From Schistocephalus solidus (lineage: Eukaryota; Platyhelminthes; Cestoda; Diphyllobothriidea; Diphyllobothriidae): a stretch of DNA of 64,000 bases. Shown in pieces: positions 13,201-25,000 of the stretch. Every line of letters starts with the position of its first letter. The first letter of the stretch is position 1. Position numbers and translations under genes: made by a program. The notes beneath the pieces are model-generated. The model did no database searches. It saw only the letters and a list, made by a program, of their open reading frames with translations, and was not told where the DNA came from. The DNA is taken from the NCBI GenBank assembly GCA_017591395.1, contig WEDG01004218.1:62001-126000 (forward strand), in the 5' to 3' direction.

Positions 13201-13828
13201 GAGGGTAAACCCTGACCATGATTGCTTATAAACATAGTTTATTGCGGTATTTTAAATGAAATTGCATAAAAGATTTTATTTTCTACACAGGAAACTGCTG
13301 ATCAAGCTTTTTAGATTCGAAGTTTTGCGTTTCGCGTTCTATGTTTTGGGAACAGGTTCCAACTTCCCAATGCGAACTTCAGTTTTTTATTTATTCCGCG
13401 CAGACCCATTGGAGGTTATTCAGTTTTATATCAAACTTTTCTGCCGACTGGTAACTGCGCAGACCAAATTTTAATAATGCGATACAGAACATACTTATTC
13501 CAGGTTTTTAAATACTAAAGGTTGATGGATATTTTCACTTATTTTTTGTACTGAAACGCCGGGTAGGCAGAACTTTCTTTAGCTTCTGCAAGAACGTTTC
13601 CAGCTGCTTAATATATCAAGTCATTTGCTTTAAACCAAATGCACTTTTATTGCATAATTACGTCCCGATATTTTATGCTAGTATGTGGTCTAAGTAAAAT
13701 ATTAAATTACTCTCAACGCAATTTTTAAGAAAGGATTTTCAGTATGCCCTGTTGAAATGACATCCTCGGTTAAAAGGCGACTAAATTAACTAGAGAAATC
13801 AAATCAATATATATTTGCAAAAACATAC
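10268..13828 (-). other. Receptor intron 4
   Basis: GTATGT donor at 13828, TATTCCAG acceptor ending at 10268. Contains the paired hairpins at 11.9 kb; otherwise AT-rich unique sequence. Confidence 0.8.
11906..11957. repeat. Two adjacent hairpins, second T-arm-like
   Basis: CCCCAC..GTGGG, then CCAACCGG-TTTGAGT-CCGGTTGG, a perfect 8-bp stem with a 7-nt loop resembling a tRNA T arm. No matching acceptor or D arm was found, so it is not called a tRNA. Confidence 0.6.
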
Positions 13829-14082
13829 CTTCCAGGAGGATCACCATTTTTGTCGAAGTACATAAGGTCGCCATTGGAATCATAAAATCGCGTTTTCAAT
13901 ATTTCTGATCTCAGCATATCGCCATCTATTGGTAAAAAAACCATCACATACACCGACAAATCCTTCGCCACAGACAATGGAATGCACTTTGTGAAGTGCC
14001 AAGGCCACAGTGTAGATTGATGTGTTCAGTAATCCCAATTTATTGTCCTGTTCAAATGTTGAACTTCGGAGAGTCAGATCAT
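13829..14082 (-). CDS. mGluR: mGluR exon 4: return to lobe 1; contains a +1 frame break
   Basis: Encodes FEQDNKLGLL, with the ligand-contacting Lys (mGluR1 Lys409), then SIYTVALALHKVHS and VGVCDG. The frame is lost at a T7 run (plus-strand A7, 13934-13940). After it the expected sequence continues one frame over: LPIDGDMLRSEILK, then YFDKNGDPPGS, matching the family PIDG and F-E-GDAPGR segments. T6 would restore it. The start is chosen at TTTAG/ATGATC (14083/14082) because only this acceptor keeps the phase-1 reading from exon 3 (QCADDLTLRSS). A better-looking acceptor, TATTGCAG at 14099, lies 16 bp upstream but gives an immediate stop. Donor GGAAG/GTATGT, phase 2. Confidence 0.9.
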
Positions 14083-14500
14083 CTAAACGTATGAAATCCT
14101 GCAATAGAAACTTGTTTCATTTTTTTAAAAAAGTAAGACTTTTTTACACATTTAAATAGTTCCAAAAATAGCTTAGTCTGTCGCCTAAGGATGTCTTTTC
14201 TGGTAGCAAATCCAAACAAGATCCCATCAAAATTTCCGTTATTAATAGAGACAAACCAGAGATCAGATATTGAAGATATATGTCTACTTGATCATCAACA
14301 TTCCAACCAACAACCATGTGAGAATCTCAAAAGTGCGTAATTTTAGACAACTTATAATATTTAGTATTTTTTTCTCATAGGTTAACACATGAGTTATTAC
14401 ATAAGGACTTAATCGGTTATTTGTTTACATGAACGGATCTACGTCCGCATTGAAAGAGCACAGCAAGCAAGCTCCAAATTGAATCAGGTTGTTACATTCA

Positions 14501-15241
14501 ACCACCCAAAGAATGGCAAAACAGTGTATGAAAGTGAGAGATAACATCGAGATAATATCTGATATGAACTGTTGTTATACGTCAGCGTTGGTTTTGGTGG
14601 TAAGTGGTTTTAACCTTGCTTACATTTTGCTCTAAAAGACCGTAAGACCTGGATAATCTACATCCCGTAACTCAGGTCATAAAGAAGCTTCCACTGTCCG
14701 TTATCTCATATTCTCAGCTTTGTAAACAGAACTGTCTCAAAAGGTGAAAGCAGACGCAGGAAAAATGAGACTTGAATTCATTTTTTAATTATGTTTATGC
14801 ATAGACCACCACCCACAGAATAGCAAAACAGTGCATGAAAGGCAGGAATAACATCGAGATAATAGCTGATGTAAACTCTTGTTATATGTGAGTGTTGGTT
14901 TTGGTGGTTGGTGGCTTTGACCTACCGAGGAATTCGCTTAAACTGCAACATAATGACTTTCAATGTAAAAAGGGATTGTTTCTACGAAGAAGTTAAGTTA
15001 GCTTGAGTATGTGTTGGGTTTTTCCCAACGAGGTACTGAAAATCTTTTACCTTGCTTACATTTTGCTCTAAATGACCGTTATACCTGGATAGTCTACATC
15101 CCGTTACTCATGTCATATAGAAGCTTCTATTGTCTGATTTTTCATATTCTCAGCTTTCAAAACAGAACTGTCTCAAAAGTGTAAGCAGACGCAGTTATAG
15201 CGAGACTTGAATTCATTTTTAAATCAGGTTTATGCATAGAC
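14501..15241. repeat. Diverged tandem duplication in receptor intron 3
   Basis: Two modules repeat in order. Module A (14501-14607 and 14806-14914) starts CCACCC..AGAAT and ends TTGGTTTTGGTGGT. Module B (14612-14804 and 15050-15241) starts CCTTGCTTACATTTTGCTC and ends TTTATGCATAGAC. The second A and B are separated by an extra 135 bp (14915-15049) containing the hairpin GTTGGG-TTTTT-CCCAAC. Module A ends are weakly inverted (CCACCACCC against GGTTGGTGG), so A could be a small MITE-like element. Confidence 0.7.
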
Positions 15242-17188
15242 TATTCGGATTCCCTCTAAGTTCAGTTGAAGAAAAGGGGTAGTTGGAGGTTAATTTTAAG
15301 AACCAATATCCAAGAAATGTCTCATATTTCTGAAAGTTCTGTATGATGTGTCAAATGCTAATGAAATCGAAATTAAATTCAATAACATTGATTGATTTTA
15401 ACCAGTTATGCGAAATGATTGTTGTTCGAAACATTTCCAAAAAGTTCAAGAATATGCATTAGTTAAATAATGTTTTGGCACAGAAGCTGCTCTTTCCGTA
15501 AGAATGAATGTAATAGCCTTATTCCTTGTGTCCTTGATCTAATTTCTGTCTGCACCTTAGTTGTTTGAATACAATCTGTTTTTTAAGGATCGAAATGTTT
15601 ATTTGAATTATATTCATTTTATTCTGAAATTATCAATGCAGAACAAAATATTGCTTTATTACATTGTACCAATAGTTTATTTTACATTTGCTGGCCAAAT
15701 AAAACTAACCCACTGTCTAAAATAACCACTTTACAAACAAAATGATAGAATGTGAACTTTATATGAATCCACATAACAGATTCTCACCTATTCAGTAAAT
15801 ATTGGATGCATTTAGTCATTTGGTAGCTAACATTAAATAAAGGGATTTTCTCCTATTTAAATATATTAGCCCTTCATAGAATTATGGAAATAAATGGATA
15901 TTCTAGAGCTAGCATTTACGGCCTTTAGTTTAAAGGAGAGAAAATAGATTTTTTTGACCACAAAAACAGCCAGAGTAAGCGAATGCCCTACCGAGTTTTC
16001 TATAGCATTATGAGAACACTAGCTATTTTTTCTCGAATACAAATAAAACACGCAGAATATGACCGAGAATATGACCGCAGTCAATTTGTGGCTTTTGTAG
16101 TGGAACGTAGGCATTAGGCTTCCATTTTACCAGATGCCATTGCCTTTGCGTTTTTTCAAAAATTACGTCCCGGTTGTGACATATTTGTTTCTATAGATTA
16201 ATTGACAACATTCATTGACCTTGTCATAATATTTAAATATATGTCTCTGGATCTTTAATATATTTTCCTGCTTGAATGTACACAATGCTTATTTTATTAA
16301 AATACACCAGCTCCATATAAAAGATAAATTTATACAAATCTGAACACGTTGCTCTAAGGGAAACGGTTTGTGATGCACATGCTTCTGCCTGCAAAACGCT
16401 TGAATTCTGTAAAAATGTAAAACGAAAACGCTCCTTTCAGACCGTGTGCTACGATTTACTACACAGATACAGCTAGCAATAGTATTGGAGTCATTAGTAA
16501 CGGAACTATTTAGAGAACATAGAGATGAATTCTCTGATCGTGTGAGTGAAAAAGAAGCAGACAGTGAAAAAACATTGTACCAGAAGTGTTGAGTCTCCCT
16601 TTTCCCTATTTCATTTACACACAGACGCAGCCTAAAACTTACCTGTCTGCTGCTATGAAACAGTGAGCTATGGTTAGCAATAACAACAGTAGTTTTCACT
16701 TAACCAAACCATCAAGTTTAATTATTTCAATCAATTATTCGTACCAGGATAGAAATGGTTCCATGAGTCACTACAGCGTAGTATTTCCTCTTTGACAACA
16801 GTTTTTTTAAAATAATAAAACAGATTTTTTCATACCAATAGATTTAAAATCGTTGTAAATTAGGATACTTAGTAATTATTTTGGATTTATAACCCCTCTT
16901 AGTGTTCTATGAATGGCATGCTAGTTGAGAAAATTAATCTTGTAACATGCATATGCGCAAATATTCCGGTAATATTTTTTACAACAGTATCTGATAATTA
17001 CAACTTTTCAGCGCCCTGGGCTACCTAATATCTTTATCAAATTGAGCGCGGTGTCTAAAATAAAGCATTCCGGTGGCTTTATACTTACCCTATAGGTGTG
17101 AAGAAAGTTTAATTGTTCCCAAGACGCAATAATGAGTAAAAGATCATAGCGAACGGTTTTTTAAACATGATTAATTATGAAAACGTAC

Positions 17189-17445
17189 CTGCACATTGTT
17201 TTTTAGAAGAATGGACTGAAGCATTTAATGAGCAGTCAAACTTCTGCTCCCAAAAGGCCTTGAACCATGGGTTCCACGTATTCTTTTGCGGTGTCAGGTT
17301 CATGAAGTATTCGTTAAATTCCGGCAAGCTTTTAGAACGAATGCGAATCGAGAGGCCTCCCTGTGCAGCGGCACTGCTATAGCGTTCGCCAGATATTTCA
17401 TCGATTACCGGCCCAAGAATATCGGTTCGATCAGCCCATCCATCA
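17189..17445 (-). CDS. mGluR: mGluR exon 3: ligand-binding lobe 2, hinge Asp/Arg
   Basis: Joined to exon 2 it reads MLIGSDGWADRTDILG, nearly identical to mammalian mGluR1 at this place. The Asp (mGluR1 Asp318) and Arg (Arg323) contact the ligand amino group and distal carboxylate. GGLSIRIRSKSLPEFNEYF, LTPQKNTWNPWFKAFWEQ and FDCSLN follow in family order; KKQC near the end is the conserved cysteine before the next segment. Acceptor CACCTATAG/TGATGG, phase 2 in; donor GTGCAG/GTACGT, phase 1 out. The exon itself is intact (257 bp). Confidence 0.95.
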
Positions 17446-20172
17446 CTATAGGTGGGGAAAAATAAGAGTATATAATATTGTTGCGCATATTGGAAATTTC
17501 TATTCGTAGTAAGTGATTTATTATAAAATATACCATTTTTTCTAACTTCTAAAACATTCTAGGCAATGCTTTTTCACTTTTTATTCTGGTAGACAAATTT
17601 CTACATCACCAAATGCATAATAAAAATTGATGCTTTGTGAAACTTCATCAGCATGTCTTTTCGCAAAGATGCACCTAAAAGACAAAATGCCAAATTTATT
17701 CATTGACAAAAATTATTGGCGTATGTAAATTTGAGGCTTTGCGGGAACAGAGATTTGAAATAGCATTTTCTAGCTACTGTTTTTGTAAATTTCAATATTA
17801 ATAACGAATTGAATACATTTCTTTATAGAAAACCATTAGTGTATTTTCACAAGTGTATGGCGTAATGAAAGGAAAAGCGAGTGGAACTTTGCTCCCCCGA
17901 CAAAAGTGCAGTCAAATGGTTATGTCCTGGTTCATAAGGGTTTACAAATTGCAGAGGTCTTGCATGGAAGCACTTAGAGTCCTTGCACAAAAAGAAAGCA
18001 TAATAAAAGATGTTTTTTTTCATATGCAACCATCCTAAATGACCATTAACTGCGCTGCTGGTGGTAGGTCCAATTTATAAAAGGTTAGTGCCTGCAGGCA
18101 GTGCACTTTCAGCTCGAGAGTAATAATGAATGGTTGCATGACGTCTCGAATATTATAAATATTATTTCTTCATTATTTTTTTAAATCTAAGAGATTCCAC
18201 TTTCTGCGATGCACTTGTCTTAGCAAGGAAAAGTTAGGAAATAATTTTTGCTTTTGAATTGCTAGCGGCTAATTCCTGGCAGATCAAATAACAATTAACC
18301 ATGCAGCTGACGATGATCAAGGACGCGAGGAGACTTGCAATTACACATATTACATAGAAGTAAAAAAATTTATTTTATTCCAAGAAGCATAATTTAATTA
18401 TGGCAAAGTTTTATAATTTGTAGTGGAATCTGATGTTAACAAATTATTAGTACTGGTAAAATGCATACGTATTTAATTATTGTTTGTCAATTTTTTGACC
18501 TAATCAGGAAGTAACTGTTCATAATTAAGGTACCAGAAGTGCTTAGCTAGTAGAGTTAATTAGCCTTACCTACTAAAAGTAAGGGCATGTGAATCACCAA
18601 TATTGGGATAACCAGCGAAAACGATAAGATATATGGATAATATTTTAAAAACTAAATTACTTAAGCCTTTTGAAAAGACTTTGGAGCCATTTTTGCATGT
18701 TATCTTTTCATTGACTTCTTCGTTAAAATATTTTTATCGAGGTCACGTTGGTCATTTTTCAATTAAATTGTAGCATTTTTATTGTTCAGTTTGGAAATTT
18801 AAAAGCAATTTTTTAATCATGCTTTTTAAAATGTTATCTAAAAATAGTTGCGATTAGTTATTTTTTCATTCTAGCTTATGTCAGCAACTTTTGTTTTAGA
18901 TTGCAGACAATTCAACTTAAAATCACCTGTTTCGCCCACAAATAACATTTAAAAACGTACTCATATGCTGTATTTGTTTAGTTTTTTACTGATTTCATTG
19001 CATTATACCTTCTTAATTGGCTGTCAATCATCGGAAAAACCAAATAATTGACAAGTTATAAATATCCATCTTTGCTAGAGGGTTTTTAATAAAATAAACT
19101 ATTTCGTAGCTTAAAAATAATGCTTTTCAATCTGCAGTGTTCGCTTTTGAAGAACGTTAATTTTTGTTGGTAACACCATTTTTGCTGAGTCGAGAGGACG
19201 GCCCGTACGCCGTTGCTAAATCAAATGGTTGAATTATTTAAAGCTTTTTCAGAAGCACCAAAGAAATCCAATCTAACAAAATAGCCGTTTTTTCAATGAT
19301 AAACATATATGCAAGTTTTTTACAGTTAACTTTCTACGCCATAATAAGCCGTTTTCGGAAAGTAAACATTCACGTGCCTGTCTTACATGTTAGGTTCAAA
19401 CCATTGTAGTTTTTTTCAGTAAGCGTATGTGCACAGCTATAAGTTAGAATTTTTCGCTGAGCAAGATGAATGCTAATAAAAAGCATATATTGCAGTGTAT
19501 TTCACGGGCAGCATTTGGCATAAGTATTATATGTAACATATTTAACCTTTTTTGAACTGCAATTTAATATGATGTCCGGCATTTGGTATACAGTGAGCGA
19601 GCACAAATTTGTGAAATTTAAACGTCCGTTTCACCGATTGACAATACGATGCATTTGAATTAAATTTAAAAACATTTAAAGTGCAGTTAAAACTGCCTTA
19701 GTCTAAATTATTGTTTGTTATATATTTTCTTGCTGAAAGTAACCGCTTATTACACCTGGAACGCGGATGAAAAATATGGTCTGACATGCGTTCTTCACCC
19801 AATTATTTCAAACCTTCTGTTGTTATTTTTTAACAATATGAAGCATTTGCAGTTTATCGTGAATTTTGCATCTTCAGACTCAATGGTTTTGTTGGGATTT
19901 TTAGGTAGGTACAGTGGCAAAAATGGCCACCATATATCATCTATTAATGAACGTCTTTATCATATATATATAAAAATTCATTAACCCACATTAACCATAC
20001 CTTAATTCTAACTGGTTCGCGTATAGTTGTTGAGGGTATGTTACAAGGAAATATTAATTTGATTATTATTGCGCAAGTTATCTACTTCCAAGTACATGAA
20101 ATCTTCTCATTACTTAGCTTGGTAATACTGCAAATGGGTACTTGTAAAAAGTGATTTTACTCACAGGAGCAG

Positions 20173-20192
20173 TATATATATATATATATATA
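20173..20192. repeat. (TA)10 microsatellite, left of retrozyme-like element
   Basis: Pure TA dinucleotides ending where the element begins. Together with the longer right-hand tract it suggests insertion into a pre-existing TA repeat, or TA target-site duplication. Confidence 0.95.
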
Positions 20193-20323
20193 TTGAAATT
20201 TCGGGTCTGACCCTAAAAAGTCATGTCCGAAGCACCTGACTCCATGTCCTGCGCTTAATAATTTCAGAAATTATTTACCCGATTATTCTCTGGAGTCCAT
20301 ATACCAGAAACCGCATAGAGAAC

Positions 20324-20412
20324 GCTGGGGGACCCACTGAGGAGCCGAACCCCTCGTTGCTGTGTCACACAGCAGCAGAAACATCGGCGAAACACGTGTC
20401 TGGGCTTTTAGC
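20324..20412 (+). ncRNA. Type I hammerhead ribozyme, copy 1
   Basis: Core CTGAGGA (20337-20343), GAAA (20389-20392) and cleavage triplet GTC ending at 20400. Helix II: GCCGA (20344-20348) with TCGGC (20384-20388), internal loop, then TGCTGTG (20358-20364) with CACAGCA (20368-20374) capped by TCA. Helix III is the palindrome ACACGTGT (20392-20399), four base pairs with no loop, so cleavage may need a dimer, as known for other short-helix-III hammerheads. Helix I: CCCA (20333-20336) with TGGG (20401-20404), an internal loop, then GCT (20324-20326) with AGC (20410-20412). All invariant core bases I know of are present. Confidence 0.88.
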
Positions 20413-20678
20413 TAGTATCTATGTCGGAAGTACGGTATAACGTCTTTGTCATATAGGATTCATACTACTTGTAGTACTACTTGTTTTGTAGAATGGGCAT
20501 TACGTGGTTATTCCACAGTGGTTGATTGTCTTCGACCCAAATGTTCATTGAAATTTCGGGTCTGACCCTAAAAATTCATGTCCGAAGCACCTGACTCCAT
20601 GTCCTGCGCTTAATAATTTCAGAAATTATTTACCCGATTATTCTCTGGAGTCCATATACCAGAAACCGCATAGAGAAC

Positions 20679-20767
20679 GCTGGGGGACCCACTGAGGAGC
20701 CGAACCCCTCGTTGCTGTGTCACACAGCAGCAGAAACATCGGCGAAACACGTGTCTGGGCTTTTAGC
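20679..20767 (+). ncRNA. Type I hammerhead ribozyme, copy 2
   Basis: Same sequence as copy 1, offset by 355: CTGAGGA at 20692-20698, GAAA at 20744-20747, predicted cut after 20755. No difference from copy 1 was seen across the ribozyme. The two cut sites bound a complete 355-nt monomer (20401-20755). Confidence 0.88.
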
Positions 20768-20805
20768 TAGTATCTATGTCGGAAGTACGGTATAACGTCT
20801 TTGTC

Positions 20806-20808
<3 letters not shown>

Positions 20809-20858
<50 letters not shown>
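20809..20858. repeat. (TA)25 microsatellite, right of retrozyme-like element
   Basis: Fifty bases of pure TA starting one base after the element ends. Length may be unstable or mis-assembled. Confidence 0.95.
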
Positions 20859-20859
<1 letters not shown>

Positions 20860-21792
20860 CGAACATTTGTAAGACCCTTTTCACATGTAACCACTTTTCC
20901 AAGTTACCATACTGCGCCGTAGTGCTTGCTGTTGCTTAAGTAGTTATTTTGATCTAGCCAGTGATTAGCACCGACAAACACATGAAATTCATGCACCTTT
21001 ATCAATTCCTCGGCATTTTTTGTCCTCGTTCACCGCCACGAACTCGTTCATGTCCTACGGCCTACTGAAATATGAGCACAAAAAATATCTGCAGTTTTGT
21101 AATTTCTTACGTTATAGGATAGCAATTTTATTACTCCAGTGGCTCTCAAGGTCACAAGACTAGTATAAATGCATTGTCCGAGAGCATTTAAGCTTATTCT
21201 TACAGAGGCAGCACAGGACGCAACCTTTGGTATCAGCAGACATCTCGTTTCAACAATATTTTCTTTTATCATTTTCTGACTCGTGGACTTTATTTTTCTT
21301 AGCGCCAGTCTTAATGCAGATGATAGTTAAATTATCTAACGAGGTTTTGTTTCTTATATTCACCAACAATTGCCTTGGTTGTACAAGCACCATAAGTACA
21401 TCTCGTCCATATGTACTCCAACCGTTTTGCAGACGTATTAAATACTAGATTTGGAAATGTATAGATTTGCAGTGAAATGTTGAAATGTGTTAGGGCTATA
21501 AGTAGTTTTCGGAGTAAACTTCAAACCAGGTTAATATGCTCAACCCACGAATGTAGCGTAAAGCCGACGGTTTTACCCTTGGGTGTGGTGCGCGTTATCC
21601 GTATGTACGACGATTAAGTCAAAAAAACAGACTGTCATCATATTGCACTTGCATATGCCACTTTTATGTGTGTTTCACTGTTCCACATTGCGTTCTTTAT
21701 TATACTTATTTAATGGAAACTATTTGTAAAGTTTTATAATCTGAAAGTTATTATGGATTATTATATATTTCATTGTAAACTTATAGACGCAC

Positions 21793-22045
21793 CTTCCGAT
21801 GAGCATGTAACCCTTTCTTGTTAGTTGAAGGTCCATCATTGCCTTGAATATTCCACCAACTGTTTCACCTTGGCAAAAGCAGACAACCACCTTTGCCTTA
21901 TTTGATGGGTTGAATAACTGCCTGGCAAGTAAAATAAATGCACGGTGTGTTTCCTTATTGTCGATTGAGAGCTCATTTTCGGCGCAAATTCCTAGCGACT
22001 GCATTTCGTTTTTTAGAGCTAAGATTCCTTTTTCTCCATAGAGAC
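21793..22045 (-). CDS. mGluR: mGluR exon 2: ligand-binding lobe 2, first part
   Basis: Acceptor TTTAG/GTCTCT and donor GGAAG/GTGCGT give phases 1 and 2, fitting both neighbours. The junction with exon 1 reads NSQGLYGEKGI, matching the family's EGNYGESG, and carries the glutamate-contacting Tyr (mGluR1 Tyr236). GICAENELSI holds the lobe-2 cysteine known to bond with the cysteine-rich domain. KVVVCFCQGETV matches the mGluR1 CFCEGMTV segment, but the Glu that corresponds to mGluR1 Glu292 is Gln here; the adjacent Gly is kept. The exon ends in GYMLIG, before the SDGWADR segment of exon 3. The tract upstream of the acceptor is short and not strongly pyrimidine-rich. Confidence 0.95.
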
Positions 22046-25000
22046 CTAAATTTAGAGGGGATATGTAGAGAAGTTAATACGAACAAAAAACTTATCGAAG
22101 TTTATAATAAGATCAACAGGCTGTTTTTAAGTATGCAAAATGTTCAAAAAACAAGGTTACTCAAGCACGTAAAACTTACTAATATAGAAGTAGCCTTACG
22201 TTGACAATGGCATAAGAAGAAGAACAATATTATCTCAAAATCTTGCTCCACATTTTCGTAATTAAACGTTTGAACAAGAGCCTTTTTCGACAGGAGATAT
22301 CACTGGCTTTGACACGTTGGCGTTATCCCAAGCGCAGAAAATTTAAGATCCCAGCTTCATAGGTATTTGTTTGACTGCTACATCTAGTTTCTTGCTTAAT
22401 CCCGAATTATGTCAGTTTATTTGATATTTCATGTCATGAATAAACCTGCCTGATATGAGAACTATGGAAATATATATGTTTTATTTCTCATAAAAGTTTT
22501 GGAGCCTATTTAAAACTTGCAATTTCGATTGAGGTTTCTAGAAAACTGACAACCAAAATGTGCAATTTTTTTATTGTCATTTTCTGTTGAAACACATTTC
22601 AGTACGATTTATAGATTTTCATTTTTGTTTTATTAGTGAACTTGTAGCTCTGATCTTAATTTTAAATTAATAGATATAAGATGGCAGGCTGCGTCTCAGA
22701 GGGTTGTTTAGAAATTCTTCTTTACAAACATTAAAACTGTACCTCGGATACTTGAGTTTATAAGGGTTTTCTATATCATTTGAATGTTCACATATGTTAA
22801 TCTGTTCAGTTTATCTTTCCGATGTAAAAAGGTATCAGTAAGCTTCAAAAGACAATTTTCAAGCGTGCATTAACGCAGACAGTCTGAATAAGTGAGAACG
22901 GAGTTACAATGTCTATCATTTTAGTTCTGCTGACAGATTTTCTAGGCTTTGCAGGTGACGTGAGTTCAGAAAAGACCCATTTTTTGGCTTCACACCGTAT
23001 ACCACAAATTATCATCACTGTACCGCCTTCTATTATGTGTAAGAAAAAATAAAAAGGATGAAAGGACTTTTGTGGTGGTTTCTTGTTCTATTGTATAAAA
23101 ACATTTCCTGAAGGTAAAGTATTTTAGTACAGAAATGTGATATCACAGAACTAAAACTGTTGGGCAGCCTTCCGTATACTGATTTAATTACCTTGTTTGC
23201 CAGGACTGATCTTCTACAGACGTTGTCTCATACTAGTGAAAGAATTCCCCGATAATTGTGATTATTTATTTTTTTCCGTAATTCTGCAGAATGAAGCTAT
23301 TTCGAATGACCATTGTTGCGCGTATGATAACAGGCAAAAAAACCCGACTCACAGTGATAGAATCAAAAACTGGCACTGTTCATTACTTACCCTCCAGTTG
23401 AAACGCTTGGTTATATAAGAAAAAGAAAGAATAAGAAAGTTCATGCCGCACTTGAGCACTGAATTCCTCGGTTGATGCGACACGGGCCATTAGTCACTAT
23501 TTAGCAATACCTGGACTTGCTATAAAAAAAACAATAAAAGCAGCAACCATCACATTCCTCCGTCCCAGGCATGGCTCTAAACGGTCAATGCACCCACCAG
23601 TGGTCACTGGTAACTGGGACAACAACAGGGCATTCAGTGCATAATAAGACCCCGCATTCGGCTGTTTTCTGTATCATGGTTCTACTCAGTTCTTGGTTTG
23701 ATAATTACTGCACGCAGAGTAAAATTTTCTTGTAAGCTATATCTTGTTGATAATCGATTTACTCTACATCTATCACGTTCCTAAACTTACGGATTATTGG
23801 CTTTATTGAAACACAACAGTACAAAAGATAGTTTTTAGATTTCATGTTTAAATGCTTTCACTTACCTGCATATTTGATAAGTAAAAGTTGATTCCGGGAA
23901 ACAATGATTTATGAGCATCTTGCCGCCGCGCAATATTCGCATGAGTCACTAGTTGTGCCCCTGGTAACCATTGCTTTTAATCTGGGCGGAAATGGCTCGT
24001 TACTTCAGTGAAAATTCAAATAAATTTACCTATACCTGGAATATTTTGTCAGATTATTTAGTATCAGAATGGCTGGAACTGTGATATTTCAAAAATCTTA
24101 CAGATCAAAGTCTTCGCGGCGTTTGTAAACCTGGAGAGCACACAACATTTTCTTGGAAGGTTGCTGACTACGGTTACGACGACATACGTGTGTCATTGAG
24201 TTACGCTGTGTAACTCAATTTCGCGGTATCACAAGCTAAATCCACGGATATCATACCAAAATTGCAGGCTACCTCAATAATACGCAGAAACTCCGAAATA
24301 AAGCTCAACATAGTATGAGTTCAACTGTTAGTTGCATCATAGGGCGTAAGAAATACCACGTCGGATAAAGTTTGCCTGATTTGTAAACCTTTACTTCCAT
24401 ATGCCAATTTTGCAAATATGCTGCTCCTCTAAATTTATTCATGCTTTAATAACAAAGCACGTGTGGATGGTATTCTTAAAAATTCGAGATAAATAATTTA
24501 CGGTAAATTGTATGCTGATGAACAACGAAAGTTTGAGAGCCCGTTCAAGGTTGAAATAAACCAAACTATCCATTTGATGATCCTAATTGAAATCAATTTC
24601 TCCTAAAAATAATTTCCGATGCCTTATAAGCTAGACTAATATAAATATATTTTCAAATAGCCCTATTCATAAGCAAACATTTCAATTTAAAATACCGATA
24701 AAATTTTTCATAAGATACATTAAGTAACAATTTTGCTTCTTTGGTTCAAAAAAGCAAACCATTTCTCGCATGTGAAATAAGGCATGGTTGACGCTTTTGA
24801 TGTTCGGAAGTTTTGACTGCGTAGACAGTTACATAACGGGCTGGGACAGTTGGACGCCTGGGCTTATTTCTTAAATCACATTATGCTTTCTTTCGTCTTA
24901 TTTTCGCGTGCACTTAAAGTAAACTGGACATCATTCAACACCTGACTACATAACCTGTGGGTAGAAGTTACGTTTATCAACCAGTTTAGAAGTCTACATA

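Larger units (their letters stand above)
20192..20807 (+). mobile_element. Retrozyme-like element: 1.73 copies of a 355-nt hammerhead unit
   Basis: A 261-bp segment (20192-20452) recurs at 20547-20807, offset exactly 355. The 94 bp between them (20453-20546) is present once. By eye the copies differ at one base (20220 g versus 20575 t). Each carries a full hammerhead, so RNA from this strand would be cut after 20400 and 20755, releasing a 355-nt monomer with ends suited to circularisation. There is no ORF. It sits inside a (TA)n tract, with TA repeats touching both ends, in receptor intron 2 and antisense to it. Small tandem hammerhead elements with short helix III are known in animals (retrozymes) and in Penelope-like elements; assignment to retrozymes is inference. 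Near-identity of the copies suggests recent insertion. Confidence 0.85.

Noticed and set aside
14084..14104. Acceptor at 14099 and the ATG at 14104 as the exon 4 start
   Set aside because: Using the 14099 acceptor with the phase from exon 3 gives a stop within seven codons, and it leaves a longer gap before the ligand-binding Lys than in mGluR1.
20192..20807. Hammerheads cutting the receptor pre-mRNA
   Set aside because: The ribozymes lie on the plus strand and the receptor is transcribed from the minus strand, so they are not present in its transcript.
24515..24540. CTGATGA followed by GAAA as a hammerhead
   Set aside because: There is no helix II pairing between them and no UH cleavage site after a helix III.
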